Shown: one piece after another, positions 1-10,979 of the stretch
How the letters are laid out: each line of letters begins with the position of its first letter
How positions within the stretch are numbered: the first letter of the stretch is position 1
Assembly: GCF_963576675.1 (NCBI RefSeq)
Contig: NC_088910.1
Location: 102,204,807-102,268,806 of the forward strand
DNA length: 64,000 nucleotides
Reading direction: 5' to 3'
Source of the DNA: Euphorbia lathyris
Taxonomy: Eukaryota; Streptophyta; Magnoliopsida; Malpighiales; Euphorbiaceae
Translations under genes and position numbers: made by a program
The notes under the pieces: generated by a model
Told to the model about the DNA's origin: nothing
Databases searched by the model: none
What the model saw: only the letters and a program-made list of their open reading frames with translations

Positions 1-410
1 GAATCTCTTTTCAATATGGATGTGGTAATGCTGCTCTTACTTGGAAGTTCTTTCTTCTTACTGATTGGATCAGTTTCTGGCAAAAGACCCATCACAAGAG
101 AATCTTCAATTTTCTCCTTATCATCAGATACATGTCCTTGTACCTTAATTTCTCCTAAATCCTCAGAATTCTCATCATCATCATTTTCTAAGGATTCCAC
201 CAGACATTGCATGACAAATTTCTTTTGTCCATCCAAAGCATATTTCTCAAATCCCAAATCATTTTCCAACAACCTTCTGATCTCCTCGAAGGTCAAAGAA
301 TCAACTTGTTCTTTGATGTCATCTATGCATAAGCGCATAGCTTTCCAAATCTGGGACTTGGTCTCCCACGAATCAATGGCGATTTCTCTTTTCACAATTA
401 TTCTCGATAT
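1..410 (-). CDS. Partial ORF with DEK-C-like motif in an LTR element
   Basis: On the minus strand the frame is open from a TGA at 411-413 to the window edge, at least 136 codons; the first ATG lies at 336-338. After an acidic, Trp-containing start, the segment around DSLTFEEIRRLLENDLG, then ALDGQKKFV, matches the helix pattern of the DEK C-terminal fold (RxxLExxLG...KxF(I/V)). An acidic DDDENSED stretch and a Lys/Ser-rich tail follow. DEK-C domains occur in plant chromatin-associated proteins. The ORF starts about 20 bases downstream of a primer binding site, in the place where gag would normally begin, and no gag motif is visible. I infer a captured host fragment, or an unusual gag. The domain call rests on pattern alone. 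Confidence 0.45.
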   Translation of the reverse strand, partial: MSRIIVKREIAIDSWETKSQIWKAMRLCIDDIKEQVDSLTFEEIRRLLENDLGFEKYALDGQKKFVMQCLVESLENDDDENSEDLGEIKVQGHVSDDKEKIEDSLVMGLLPETDPISKKKELPSKSSITTSILKRD

Positions 411-428
411 TCAGGAGAACTTTTGTCT

Positions 429-441
429 GGCTCTGATACCA
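429..441 (-). other. Primer binding site, initiator Met tRNA type
   Basis: The minus strand reads TGGTATCAGAGCC three bases inside the LTR end at 445. This is the standard plant primer binding site complementary to the 3' end of initiator methionine tRNA, used by most Ty1/copia and TRIM elements. It fixes the orientation of the element (minus) and the LTR boundary. Confidence 0.85.
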
Positions 442-444
442 ATT

Positions 445-690
445 TGTTGGATCAAATAAATAAACTTTCACAGGTACAGAGGAAGAGTATAATTGCTGGA
501 AGAAAATTCTCTTTTTAATTCTCTTCTAATTCTCTTACCTTACTACTTGTATTGATAGGTATTTATAGATTACAGACATGACTCTTAGTAAACAACATTA
601 ACTCTCTATAAATACAGATACAGAAATGACTCTTGGATAATACACTGTACCAAATTAAAGACTATTAATTATAAGTTTATTATTTCAACA
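445..690 (-). repeat. 5' LTR of a copia/TRIM-like element
   Basis: A 246-bp segment that on the minus strand starts TGTTGAAATAATAAAC and ends GATCCAACA, so it has TG...CA ends, and is followed directly by a Met primer binding site. It holds a TATA-like box on the minus strand (558-567, TATAAATACC). The size fits a small copia or TRIM LTR. The rest of the element runs off the left edge, so neither the second LTR nor the target duplication can be checked. Confidence 0.75.
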
Positions 691-1788
691 GTTGAAACCA
701 CAACTATTTCCAACTAAAACCGCAACTAATCATTCTATTTCTAACTATATATACCCTAAGAAATATGTTGAGATAAACATGAGATAGAAAATGAAAAACA
801 AACGCCTTCAAAAAGCTCTACTCCAAATGTAAATAAATAAATAAAAAGGAATTTTTAAATTAGGTTTGGGAAAATAAACCACATCAAATCTAGATTATTT
901 GTAATAATATTAATGTTAAATGCACGGTTTTAAATATTAAGAGCACTTTGAACTTATTTAAAAAAAAAAACCAATTAACCCCGTAAACTTACAAATGTCT
1001 TGTTGGTCTTTTGAATTTGATTAAAGTATTTATATGTCACCTCAATTTGTTGAAAGCAACCCATTGACTTCTAAATTTGCTTATAGTGATTGGTTCTTAG
1101 AACTTTCTTAAAGCAAGCATGTCAGTTTAAACAAGTTTCCGGGGTTAACGAGATACCCTGTAAGTTCAAAAAGGTCAATTGATTTTTTTTTTTTTTTTTT
1201 TTTTGCCAAGTTGAAGGGAGGTCGTGATTTATTAAACGTAGTTATATACACATGGATTATATAGAATTAATACACATGCATGCATATAGATGAATGATGA
1301 ACCATACAATTATAAGTTAAGGAATGAAAGAGTGACTCCTTGGTAGTTTGAATAGGTAAGGCTGTGTAAGTAGATTAGTACTGAACTATGAATTAAAGCT
1401 AAATTAAGCAACTATATATGCATTTAATCGAGTAAATCAATTGTGAAGTTAATATTAAATCCGGTGTTTTTTAGTGATTTGGATAATGATGCTAACAATA
1501 TAAATAATTCATTATTGTACGTGTGCTAAGACTATGGTGGCTGCTGCAGGACCAAATGTTGACCTGACCTGTGTGTAATTGTAAAGATTAGAGATGAAGC
1601 AATAATAAACTTAACTAGCTGTTTGCGTTTTGGGCGCTGTTTTCTTCAACTTCCCATCTTTCTTTGTATTAATAAGCTACATCTCTTATTCCCTACTCCA
1701 TTCATCAAACTAAAAATAAAAAAGTGAGGCTTTGAAAACTTCCCACTACTGTTAAGTTTTCTACACTTCTGGCTGCTTCTCTAATTCT
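691..1788. other. Intergenic, AT-rich, MITE-like remnant
   Basis: No ORF of coding character. Part of it (about 940-1185) has the low-copy MITE style seen elsewhere in this window: 'cactttgaactta', 'aattaaccccgtaaacttac' on one side and 'ggggttaacgagataccctgtaagttcaaaaaggtcaattg' wording in inverted sense on the other, followed by a T22 tract (1182-1204). Termini and target duplication could not be defined. The last ~300 bases are probably the promoter region of the polygalacturonase gene. Confidence 0.4.
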
Positions 1789-1796
1789 TATAAATA
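1789..1796 (+). promoter_or_regulatory. TATA box of polygalacturonase gene
   Basis: TATAAATA lies 93 bases upstream of the ATG at 1889, in a stretch of CT-rich leader sequence ('ccttctacctccttcaacttcc'-like). Position and sequence fit a plant core promoter; expression is not shown by sequence. Confidence 0.55.
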
Positions 1797-1888
1797 CCCT
1801 TCTACCTCCTTCAACTTCCATCACACCAAATCTTCTTCTGCTTTCTGTTTCTTTCTTATACAATTCATCCAGTTTAATCTTCAGGAAC

Positions 1889-1966
1889 ATGGCAACTTTG
1901 ATTTTCTTAGTGATTTTTTTAGGCTTACTCATCAACTCCTCATTTGGTGGAACTACAAATTATAAT
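1889..1966 (+). pseudogene. Polygalacturonase exon 1, signal peptide, cut by retrotransposon
   Basis: ATG at 1889 opens 26 codons: MATLIFLVIFLGLLINSSFG followed by GTTNYN. This is a hydrophobic secretion signal with a small-residue cleavage site, then the usual N-terminal Asn/Tyr-rich start of a GH28 enzyme. The coding sequence stops at the TSD ATAAT (1962-1966), where a 9,970-bp Tat retrotransposon begins. The remainder of the gene resumes at 12462 with [10 protein letters not shown], in register with the NYN end of this piece. The gene is therefore split after the signal peptide. The reading frame, signal sequence and TATA box are otherwise intact, so the disruption is young. Confidence 0.8.
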
Positions 1967-2475
1967 TGATAACTTGCCGGATCCGATTTGATATTCCCTG
2001 CCGGAGTTACCTGCAAAACAGAACCGGAGACAGGATCTCCGGGAAAACTCTCCGACGATCAAGTCAGTTTTTGTAAGAGGGTTGGTAATTTGACAATAGT
2101 ATTGCGGGGAAAATTATGAACGTACCTTTTTCCCTTATTCTTAAGGCCTTTTATAGGTGTTTTTTAGGTAACCGCCGAGGGCGGTTACTCCTTAGTGGGC
2201 CACGTTCTGAGGGCGGTTCCCCCTTTTTAGGCCATGTCCCTTTCGTGGCTTTCATGGCAACGAACGTGGTTCTGAGTGGGAGTCTTGATGCTCCGTTTAG
2301 GAATTCGGGGCGGTTACTCGCTTCACCCGTTTCCGCTTATTCGGGTCCCATTCGGGGCGGTTACTCGCTGCGCCCGCTTCCTTTATTCGGGTCCCATCCG
2401 ATTTTAGACCATGGGTCTAAGTATGGGCTGGGCATGCGAAATGAATATGACCCGGTTTAGCCTCGCGGGTCATCA
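1967..2475 (-). repeat. 3' LTR of Tat element
   Basis: The 509-bp left LTR, identical in length to the right LTR (11428-11936) with about nine substitutions, mostly transitions. The open frame of 114 codons in both copies is not conserved coding; it just reads through GC-rich LTR sequence with repeats of 'gggcggttactcgct'. Confidence 0.9.
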
Positions 2476-2491
2476 CATGCCTCCCCTTTAG
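2476..2491 (-). other. Polypurine tract
   Basis: On the minus strand CTAAAGGGGAGGCATG sits directly against the 3' LTR. This is the purine run that primes plus-strand DNA synthesis, and it confirms the minus orientation of the element. Confidence 0.75.
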
Positions 2492-2730
2492 TTTGATACA
2501 AGAGCCCTTTAGGGTCTGTTCATAGGGGACGCTTCGTTTTTGCTTGTCTATTCAAAATTCAAAAACTTGTGAATTTTTCCTCTTTCGTTATTTCTTTTCC
2601 GGCGTCATCTTTTCCGGCGTTGACCTCTTATTTCCGTCATTTCTCTGTGTTGTCTTTCCCATGTAAGTTTTCCTCTTCATAATTTGTACCTCGTTCGGCT
2701 TTTTACTTCTGTTTATTTCTTTTCCTCAAC

Positions 2731-5056
2731 ATGTCGAACCCCGACCTTGACTTCGCACCGTTCGATGAGAGCTACGTCCGCGAGGTTTCTCATGAAGTTG
2801 ATGAGATGGTTGATAAAGTTTCAACCAGTTCTCATGGGTCTGATTCCCACCCCGCTGACTTCCTCCACCTGGCGAATACAACCGACGAGGGTCTAGGTTT
2901 TGACCCTAAGAAGTTGATTCCGCCACCTGTCCCAACCCCCCGTTTGTTACCAAAGAGGGACAGGTCGGGAAGCCTAGTTTGTCGCGAGACCATTGAGGAT
3001 TTGCGGGTGCAATATCCTTGGCTCCAAGGTCTCGAGACCATCATTCCCGGGGAGGATAGAGGACCGGGCGATTACCCAAAGGGGTATTTCACCATTTTCG
3101 TCGCCCAGATTATCTGCGGCTTCACTTATCCGCTGGCGGATGAGATTGCTTCCATCCTCGGCGGTTACGGAATCGCACCCGGGCAGTTACATCCAAATGG
3201 ATGGGCCGACTTGACCCTGGATAAATTTCTGGCGGATTGTTTGGAGGTTCCTTTCTCGCTTAAAATTTTCTCCAAGCTTCATCATTTCAAGAGTTCGGCG
3301 GGGTATTTCACTTTCATCCGCCAGAGCGGATACTATGGTTTTGACGAGAAACTGAACAAGATCCGCGAGTGGGATCGCTCTTACTTTTTTATCAAGTTTA
3401 ATGAGGGAAATCCGAACTTCCTTCGCCATTGGGGCCGGCCCAATGTGAAGAGTTTGAACTTCGGTTATCCCAGCGAGGAAGAATCCGCCGTCATCAAGTT
3501 CCTGAAGAGTACCCCTCCTTTTGTATGGACATATGATCAGGCCTTTCATATGCTAAGGAGCCGAGTAGCGATTGCCTACCGCGAGGGGGATCGCGTGGTC
3601 TATATCCCTTATCGCGTTTTTGTACAAGGTACTTTTTATTTCCAAGTTGATGATTTCTTTTAACCCTTTGCAGGGGTGATCCTTTATCTCAAATCGCTGC
3701 AGATCGGAAGGCTAAAGCCCTAGCGAGAAGGAAGAAGCGGATGGCGGGAACCGCCTCCGTTGTAGGGGCGGATTCTTCTGGAGGAACGATTCCTTCCATT
3801 GAGGCGGCTTCTCCTGTAAGGGCCTCCGTTTCACAAGGTCCCGCTTCTGCCTCCGAGGATCTTCCTTTGACGAGGAAGCGGAAGATAAGTGCGGATACAG
3901 AGTCTTCTCGTCCCAAGAAGAAGAACACCTCCGTGTCCCTTACTGTTGGCGGTACACCCGTATCCGCCTCATCCAAAGGAAAGAGCAGTACCCCAATTCA
4001 TGAGGTATCCTGATTTATTCCCTCTTTCTATATTGCTACTTTTTTCCTCATGAGCTATCTGATGTTCTCTTGATATTTTTCTTTACGCCTTTGCAGCCAA
4101 TTCCCGACATCAGCGGATGGTGGACTAGGACCTTTGGCATGGCCGTGAGTTTTTCTTGCAAGGACATTGTCTCTTCCATATGCAATGTCCTCGGGCGGCT
4201 TCCCTCTGCTTCCCGTGTGCGCGAACAAGTACCGCTCCCTACCGCTGTGGAGGGGATCGAGAAGCGTTCTGTAGAGGTATATTGTTGCTTGTCATTCTCT
4301 TTCAAGGATCTTGCGTCCATTGTAACCGCCTATTTCTATTCGCCCTTTTTTATTCGTGAGCCGTCTTATATGCAGATTATCAATTTCGCTGAGGGCATTC
4401 TCCGAAGGGATGCCGAGCGAGCCAAGGAGTTGGAAGGTCTTGGTACTGAATTGGCGACTCAGAAGTCGCTTTATGATGATGTCCAAGGGAAGGTGAAGGT
4501 CCTAAAAGGCGCCCTTCAGAAGGCTGTGAGCGAGAAGGAGGAGGCTCTTAAATCTCTTCAGGCTAAGTCCGATGAGCTGCGAAAGGCCCTCGATGATCTA
4601 GCTGATTCCAAGGAGACACAAAAGAAGAGGGCTGAGGAAATTCTGGCTGAAGACGGTGCCCGCATCTACTGGTATGGGGAGCGGATTCATGCCGTTTATG
4701 AGCATGGACATCAGGGTCTCGTACTTAACCGCCCCAAGGTTCCCATCCCTGAAAAGGATTTAACTGAGAAGTGGGACAAGCTGGAAGCCGAGGATGCTGA
4801 TATGGATGAGGTGCTCCTCTTAGATTGGAAGAGTTTTCAGGAATCTCCAATTATCGGCGAGATCCCTACCCGGAATGCGGAAGAAGGGGCACCGCAGGAC
4901 ATCTCTCAGCCTGAGCAAGAGGTACCGCCCTCTGAAGCAGTTATTGATTCGAGGGTTGAGGATTCTCTTGAAGTAGATCCGCCCACTGGAGGAGATGAGG
5001 GAGTCGCTGGAGGCGAGGAAAGCAATAGGGGTGAAGGAGAGGAAGCTGTAGCATAG
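2731..5056 (+). CDS. Antisense multi-exon gene of Tat element, gypsy-type transposon domain
   Basis: This gene runs opposite to gag-pol, in the 3' region. Inferred exons are 2731-3628, 3674-4004, 4097-4276 and 4376-5056, with introns starting GTACTT, GTATCC and GTATAT and ending TTTGCAG, TTTGCAG and TATGCAG. The ATG context AACATGTCG is good. Exon 1 (~299 residues) holds a region of the style IICGFTYPLADEIASILGGY then APGQLHPNGWADL, resembling the plant 'putative gypsy type transposon' family (Pfam Transposase_28, from memory). Exon 2 is basic and Ser-rich. Exon 4 gives a long Lys/Glu/Ala coiled coil and an acidic tail, ending in TAG after EEAVA. The exon 1/2 junction is out of phase by one base as drawn (GDPLSQIAADRK is the expected frame), so there is either a small indel or another splice choice. 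Antisense ORFs are known from Tat elements; their function is not known. Confidence 0.7.
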
Positions 5057-5763
5057 TTTAATTTATATTTGGACTTTTTGTATGTAACAAACTGCCCGTA
5101 TATATTAATTTTCTTTCACTTGCCGCTTTGCCTATACGTGCGATTATTGTCACTTTATTTTCATGTATGATCCTTGCCTTTTGCCGACTTCATACTTGTA
5201 ATTCTTCATAGTAATTTTTGCTTTCGCTAGGGTGGCCAAACCCTTTTTGCAATTTTTGAGTACTCGTTTATTCGCTTAATTTTATGCCTTACTCTATTAT
5301 TTTTCTTTCGAAAATAATATAATCATAAGGTTAATCATAAGGTTTTGCGAGTGATGCGTAATCATGCATCCGCCTTTCTTTAATAGGCAACACATTTATG
5401 TGTTTTTTGAGTTTAACCCTAAGGGTTTTGCGAGTGATGCGTAATCATGCATCCGCCTTTCTTTAATAGGCAACACATTTATGTGTTTTTTGAGTTTAAC
5501 CTAAGGGTTTTGCGAGTGATGCGTAATCATGCATCCGCCTTTCTTTAATAGGCAACACATTTATGTGTTTTTAAGAACAATCCGCATTCGGACGTAACAT
5601 ATTGAATAAATGTAATAATTGAATACCTTTATTGATAAAGAGAAAAGGTTTATTACATAGGTACACCAACTGTGTGGGATCAAAGCCTCATTAAAACCTT
5701 TTATCAGAAAACCCAATGGGAAAAACTCATAAAAGGAAAAAGAGTACTCGTCATTTCCTCGAA
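5057..5763. other. 3' untranslated region of Tat element
   Basis: No coding signal. It contains the end of the antisense gene, an AT-rich stretch and three tandem repeats (5341-5575), then the end of integrase. In Tat elements this region is hypervariable. Confidence 0.6.
5341..5575. repeat. Three tandem ~82-bp repeats
   Basis: Units begin at 5341, 5424 and 5506 with 'ggttttgcgagtgatgcg'. The first is 83 bp, the second 82 bp, and the third is partial (~69 bp). They are almost identical. Each contains GATGC...GCATC, a short dyad around 'gtaatcat'. Tandem repeats in the 3' region of Tat elements are known seeds of plant satellites; this is a small example. Confidence 0.9.
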
Positions 5764-6324
5764 CTACTCGGCCTTTTTATATAGGCGTAGATTCTCTAGA
5801 TTCCAGGTGCGCGGGAGCTTCTTTCCGCTCATTTCTTCTATTTCAAAAGTGGCTGGTCCCAGCTTCTTGGATACTTTGTATGGTCCGATCCAGTTGACGC
5901 CCAGCTTGCCTTTGCCATCTCTAGATTGTATTTTATCCGCTTTTTTCAAGACCAAGTCGTTCTCGTTGATTATTACTTTTCGCACTCTTCTGTCATGATA
6001 TTTCTTGATTCTATTGCGGTACACTGCCATTCGCATGTAAGCTTTTTCTCTTCGTTCCTCCACAGAATCCAAAGCATCTCTAATGTTGATAGGATTTTGT
6101 GTGTCGCAATAATAAATTATCCGATCTGTGGGCGACTTGATTTCAACAGGTAGGACTGCTTCGGCTCCATAAACTAGCGAGAAAGGTGTTTCGCCTGTTG
6201 CTGCCTTTACAGAGGTTCTGTATGCCCACAACATATGGGGTATCTCATCTGCCCAACCTGTTTTTTTGTCTCCTAGCCGCTTCTTGATGCCTTGAATCAT
6301 GGCCCTGTTGGTAACCTCCGTCAT
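5764..6324 (-). pseudogene. Integrase C-terminal part (Tat gag-pol)
   Basis: A 186-codon frame continuing integrase after a nonsense codon at 6334-6336. It begins just after that stop with MTEVTNRAM, which contains the third catalytic residue (Glu) of the D,D,E triad. The integrase tail follows: WAYRTSVKAATGETPFSLVYG, then an RNRIKKYHDRR region and a chromodomain-less end with WIGPYKV and TWNLENLRLY. The frame is the same as the upstream piece (6334-8382), so one CAA to TAA change separates them. Confidence 0.85.
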
Positions 6325-6333
6325 ACCATTCGA

Positions 6334-8382
6334 TTAGGGATGGTTTACGGAAGAAAAATGATTTTTGATCCCCATGCTTTCGCAGTATGCTTTGAACTTG
6401 GCACAGTTGAACTGGGTGCCATTGTCGGTTATGAGCTTTTGCGGGATTCCAAATCGCATGATAATGTTCTCTCGTAAGAATTCGATCATTCGCTCAGGTG
6501 TTTGTGCGGTTACTGCCTCCGCTTCTACCCATTTGCTGAAGTGGTCAACTGCGACTATCAAGTACTTCCTTTTCTTTGTCGTTTCTGGGAATGGACCCAC
6601 TATATCGATTCCCCATGTTGCGAATGGCCATGCCGTCATTATAGCGATTTGTTCGACTCCGGGAACATGCTTTTCATTCGCATGTATTTGACAATTGTGA
6701 TATTCCGCAACCATCTTCTGAGAATCTTCCACCACCTTGGGCCAGTAGTATCCCATCAGTTTGACCTTTCTTGCCAACGCCGCCGAAGCTTCATGCGCGC
6801 CACAAATTCCTTCATGTAGTTCTCGCAGCACGTAGTCTCCTTCGTTGTGACTAATGCATTTCAACCATGGACATGTGTACGATTTCCGATACAAAGTTCC
6901 ATCCCGAACTGAGTATCGAGCTGACTGCCCAATTAGCTTTCTGGCTAAGCTCTTATCAACCGGTAAATCTCCCTGCTCCAGATATTGGCGGATGGGCATC
7001 CGCCAATCTTCATCGTCTTCCAGTTCTTCGATGACCATAATCTGATCAACCTCGAATGCTGGTGCCGATTTTATTTCCAAATTGCATGCCTTTTGACTCC
7101 ATGGTTCTCTACTTGCCGCTGCTTTTGCCAATTCGTCAGCCTTTGCATTTTGGCCTCGCGGAACATGCACCATATCCCAAACGACTCCCTTGTGCGTTAA
7201 CTCTTGTGTCAATCTGCCGACCACCTGATGGTATTTTATTAGCTCCTCCTGTTTCACCAAATAATTTTTTGTGATCTGGTATATCATGAGTTTGGAATCG
7301 CTGTAGATTACCACCCTTTCTGGGGTGAGTTCATTGAGCAACTTCAATCCGCATATCATTGCTTCGTACTCTGCGGCGTTATTTGTAGTTTTGAAAGTTA
7401 ATTTTGCTGCATAGCATAGGCGAATAACCTTCGGGCCCTTGATGACGACTCCCATCCCAGCTCCATCTGTAGATAATGCCCCATCTGTGTACATGCTCCA
7501 CTCTTCTTTTTGTGCCTTCGGACATTCATCGTCATCCCAGGTGAATTCGTTCACGAAATCGGCGAGTACTTGGCTCTTTAGCGCTGGTCTCCCTTCATAG
7601 CGAATATCGAATTCTCCCAGGCGAATTGACCATTCCATCAACCGGCCGGATGCGTCAGGTTTCTGTAATACCCTTCGCATTGGGATGCCAGTTCTCACAA
7701 TGATAGTATGCGCCTGAAAGTATGGTTTCAATCTAGCCGCCGTGGTTATCACTGCGAGGGCCATTTTGTCCAACTTCGAATACCGGAGTTCTGCATCCTT
7801 CAGGACTTTGCTCACGTAGTACACTGGATATTGTTGCCCTTCTTCTTCTCGCACCATCACAGTGCATATCGCCATATTGGTGACGGATACGTAGAGAAAT
7901 AAATCTTCTCCATCCTCCGGCCTACTCATTAAGGGCGGATAACACAGTAATCGCTTTATCCCCTCGAATGCTTCTTGACAATCCGGCGTCCATTCAAAGG
8001 ACTTGGATTTTTTGATGGCATTGTAGAAAGGTAGACATCTCCTAGCTGAGCATGATATGAATCGCCCTAATGCCACCAACCGCCCATTTAGTCTCTGTAC
8101 TTCTCTTATGCTTCTCGGCGTTTTCATCTCCATTACTGCTTTAACCTTCTCGGGATTCGCCTCAACTCCCTTGCCGCTAACAATGAAACCCAGGAACTTT
8201 CCCGCTCTTGCTCCGAATGTGCATTTCTCTGGGTTCAATTTGAGGCCATATTTGATTAGCACTTCCAGGATTTCTTTGATATCCTGCGGGTGGTCTTGCA
8301 TTTTCTTGCTTTTGATGATCATGTCATCAACGTAGATCGAGAAGTTCTCGCCGGATTTGTCTGAAAATATCTTGTTCATCAT
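6334..8382 (-). pseudogene. RT C-terminus, RNase H, second RNase H, integrase (Tat)
   Basis: 682 codons. The order is: RT palm with IYVDDMII (catalytic YVDD), connection and first RNase H region (FLYVSVTNMAICTVMV), then a second RNase H with MYTDGALSTDGAG, NNAAEYEAMICG and YSDSKL, the trait that marks the Tat branch. Integrase then starts with a zinc-binding region (HEGICGAHE...EYHNCQ), where the first Cys of the usual CxxC is Tyr. Catalytic DIVGPFP and TDNGTQF follow. It ends at a TAA (6334-6336) where CAA is expected. The upstream boundary is also a single nonsense codon (8386-8388, TAG for CAG), so the polyprotein was one frame until two C-to-T changes. Confidence 0.88.
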
Positions 8383-8385
8383 CCT

Positions 8386-10977
8386 CTAGTATGTTGCTCC
8401 CGCGTTTTTCAATCCAAAGGGCATCACCTTGAAGCAATAAGTCGTCTGGTGAGTTATGAACGATGTTTTGATTTCATCCGCCTTCTCCATGGGTATCTGA
8501 TGGTAACTGGATTTCACGTCGGTGAATGATAAAGCTTCATATCCTACAGTTCCATCTACCAATATATCAATGTTAGGAAGCGGATACATATCCTTCGGAC
8601 ATGCCTTGTTCAGATCTTTGAAGTCGACGCACATTCTGTACGTTCCATTTGGCTTTTTGACTAGCACCACATTGGCTAACCACTCCGGATAGGTGACTTC
8701 TCGAATTGCATCTGACTTTAGCAAATCCGCCACTGCTTTTTCAATCGCCTTTTGCCGCTCAGGAGCATGTCCTCTCTTTTTCTGTCGCACTGGGGTTGCA
8801 CCTTTGTCTACATTCAAACGATGGGTTGCTACGTCTGGACTTATTCCTTTCAGTATTTCATTTGGGGCGGCAAATGCCGACTCACATTGGACTAGCACCT
8901 CGGCAATGGCTTTCTTCGTTTCTTCGGGGAGGCCCGTCGCTATTCGCACATTTTTGTCACTTGAGATGGCGAATAGTTCCGTTTCTCCCAATGCTTCTGC
9001 TGGCAACTTCTCCTCTACCCTATCTTCCTCGTCTGGCTTTGGTTCAAGTGACAATGTATAGGCCTGTTGAGATACAAGTGGATCACCTTCAACTATGACT
9101 CGCCCTTGGTGTGTTGGTAAATGTAATGTTAAATGCTTCATTGAGATGAGCGACTCCGTTTCTGACAGGAATGGGCGTCCCAGAATTATGTTGTAGCCCA
9201 ATGGGAGATCAACAATTGCGAATTCTAAATCACCTCGCCATTTTAGCTTTTTATCGCCCATTTCTGCCTCCAACACCACCTGTCCACTTGTTTGAGAGGA
9301 TTGACCCCCAAAACCTGTTACATCCATGAATGTATGTTCCACTCGCTCGTCATTAATTCCCAACTTGTTGAATGCAGTCCGAGTAATAACATTACAAGAA
9401 CTGCCAGTATCAATAAGGACCCGCTTGACGTCCCATCCTTCTACAGCCATTGTAATCACCAAAGCATCCGCATGCGGCTCCGTGATTCGCGCGAATGAGT
9501 AATTGAGGGCATCCCCCCTATGAGTGTTGATTTTTCGCTGTTCACGGCGAGCTCTTTTTGTTGGAGGCTCATAGATCCCGCCGGCTATCACGTTTATCAC
9601 TCCTTTTTTCTGCTTCTTTTCGGGCCTTGCCTCTTCTTCATGTGGTAACGTTGCTTTCTCGTCACTAGTCTCCTTTCGTACAAATTGATTCAGCTTGCCC
9701 CTTTCGATCAGCCTTTCAATCTCCTTCTTCAATTCATAGCAATCGTTCGTGTCGTGGCCATTCAATCTGTGGAACCTGCAATATTTGTTAGGATGTCGCC
9801 CCAAACTGGTTCGACCTTTTACCTCGGGGAACCGCACATCCTTCTTCAGGGGGCCCTTTTCGATCCAAAGTAACACCTCCTGGCGAGTCGTGTTTAATGG
9901 TGTCTGATATCCGCCACTTTGAAAGGGGCGATCGCCTCTTCGAACAAAATTACTTTTGGACTGGGTCTGGCGCCGATTGTCCGAAGTGGATCTAGCGGCA
10001 TCTCTTTCTTGCCGGGTTTGAGCCCTATGTTCCCTGTTGACATCATCCACTTCCATGAATTCCTTTGCTATTTTCATGAGTTCGGCCACTGTGCGCGGCT
10101 TGTTGCGGATGATTTCCTCCCGCATACTCCAATCTGTGGTTCCATCTGCCATGATGTTGTGGATGCTCACGATATCCGGGTTTTGCAATCGCACCAGAAT
10201 ATCGTTGAATTCGACAACAAATTCCCTTAGGGAATTATAGTTCCTCTGTTTGATCTCCTTCAGCTGCCTATCCGTCACATCCGCTGCTTTACAGTCCACA
10301 AATTTCGCACAGAAATCCCGACTATATTGATGCCAATTGTGAATAGATTCTGCGGGTAAAGATCGAAACCAATCAGATGCGGCTCCGCCCAAAGTTGTCG
10401 AGAATAACCTGCAAATGATGCTTTCACTCGCTCCTGCAACATCCATTAGTTCTCTGTAGTTCCTGACATGAGCCTCAGGATTAGAATTTGGATCCCCATA
10501 GTATTTAGGTATCGCGGGCGCTTTGATTCTGTGATCTGGAATGAATTCCCGCAACGAAGGGGCAAAAGGTGAATCGCTCTGGACCTCTGCTCTCGGCCTA
10601 GGCGAGTACCCCATTCGCTCCATCATGCTTCGTAATTGATCTTCTAAGTCAATATCGGGTATTCGCCGGACTTCTTCCATCCGCTGCTGGTGAATTCTGG
10701 GTGGCATCCACCCGCCCATCGGTGTTGAGACGTGTGCCTGTTGGGGGACTAACCGCTGTCCCGTTATAGGATCAAAGTTCCATGTGTGCTCTCGCCCAGG
10801 AGTCATCAACTCCGAATGTCTGTGAGGAAAAGGTTCCACTTGCTGTAGCGGAAGAGTGCCTTGCACTCCTGGCAACGGTTGGGATGGCTGCCAGGTCGGA
10901 TGTATCGTCGTAATGAGATCTGGGTGCGAGTAGTTGCTCGGGTGGCTGTGTGGGTTTGTGCGACTACTCTGGCCCAC
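8386..10977 (-). pseudogene. Gag C-terminal part, aspartic protease, RT N-terminus (Tat)
   Basis: 863 codons. First comes a gag domain (DPNSNPEAHVRNYRELM, GGAASDWF, CAKFVDC). A zinc-finger-like box follows (YCRFHRLNGHDTNDCYELK), then a basic linker. The protease has VLIDTGSSCNVI, and RT starts at YRMCVDFKDLNKACPKD with catalytic Asp in SFTDVKSSYHQI and ends at VMPFGLKNAGATY before TAG (8386-8388). The frame before 10977 differs from the first gag ORF by one base, and both read well on their own side of ~11005, so a single-base indel separates them. Confidence 0.88.
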
Positions 10978-10979
10978 TT

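Noticed and set aside
16..459. 147-codon plus-strand ORF at the window start
   Set aside because: It is the shadow of the minus-strand DEK-C-like frame and runs through the primer site into the LTR.
2116..2460. 114-codon ORF present in both Tat LTRs (also 11577-11921)
   Set aside because: Duplicated only because the LTR is duplicated; no domain and no codon conservation pattern.
4070..5056. Single 328-codon ORF including the introns of the antisense gene
   Set aside because: It reads through 4277-4375, which has GT..AG ends and a pyrimidine-rich tract; the spliced version fits better.
5341..5575. Direct repeats as a possible CRISPR array
   Set aside because: Head-to-tail 82-bp tandem copies with no unique spacers, in a plant retrotransposon.
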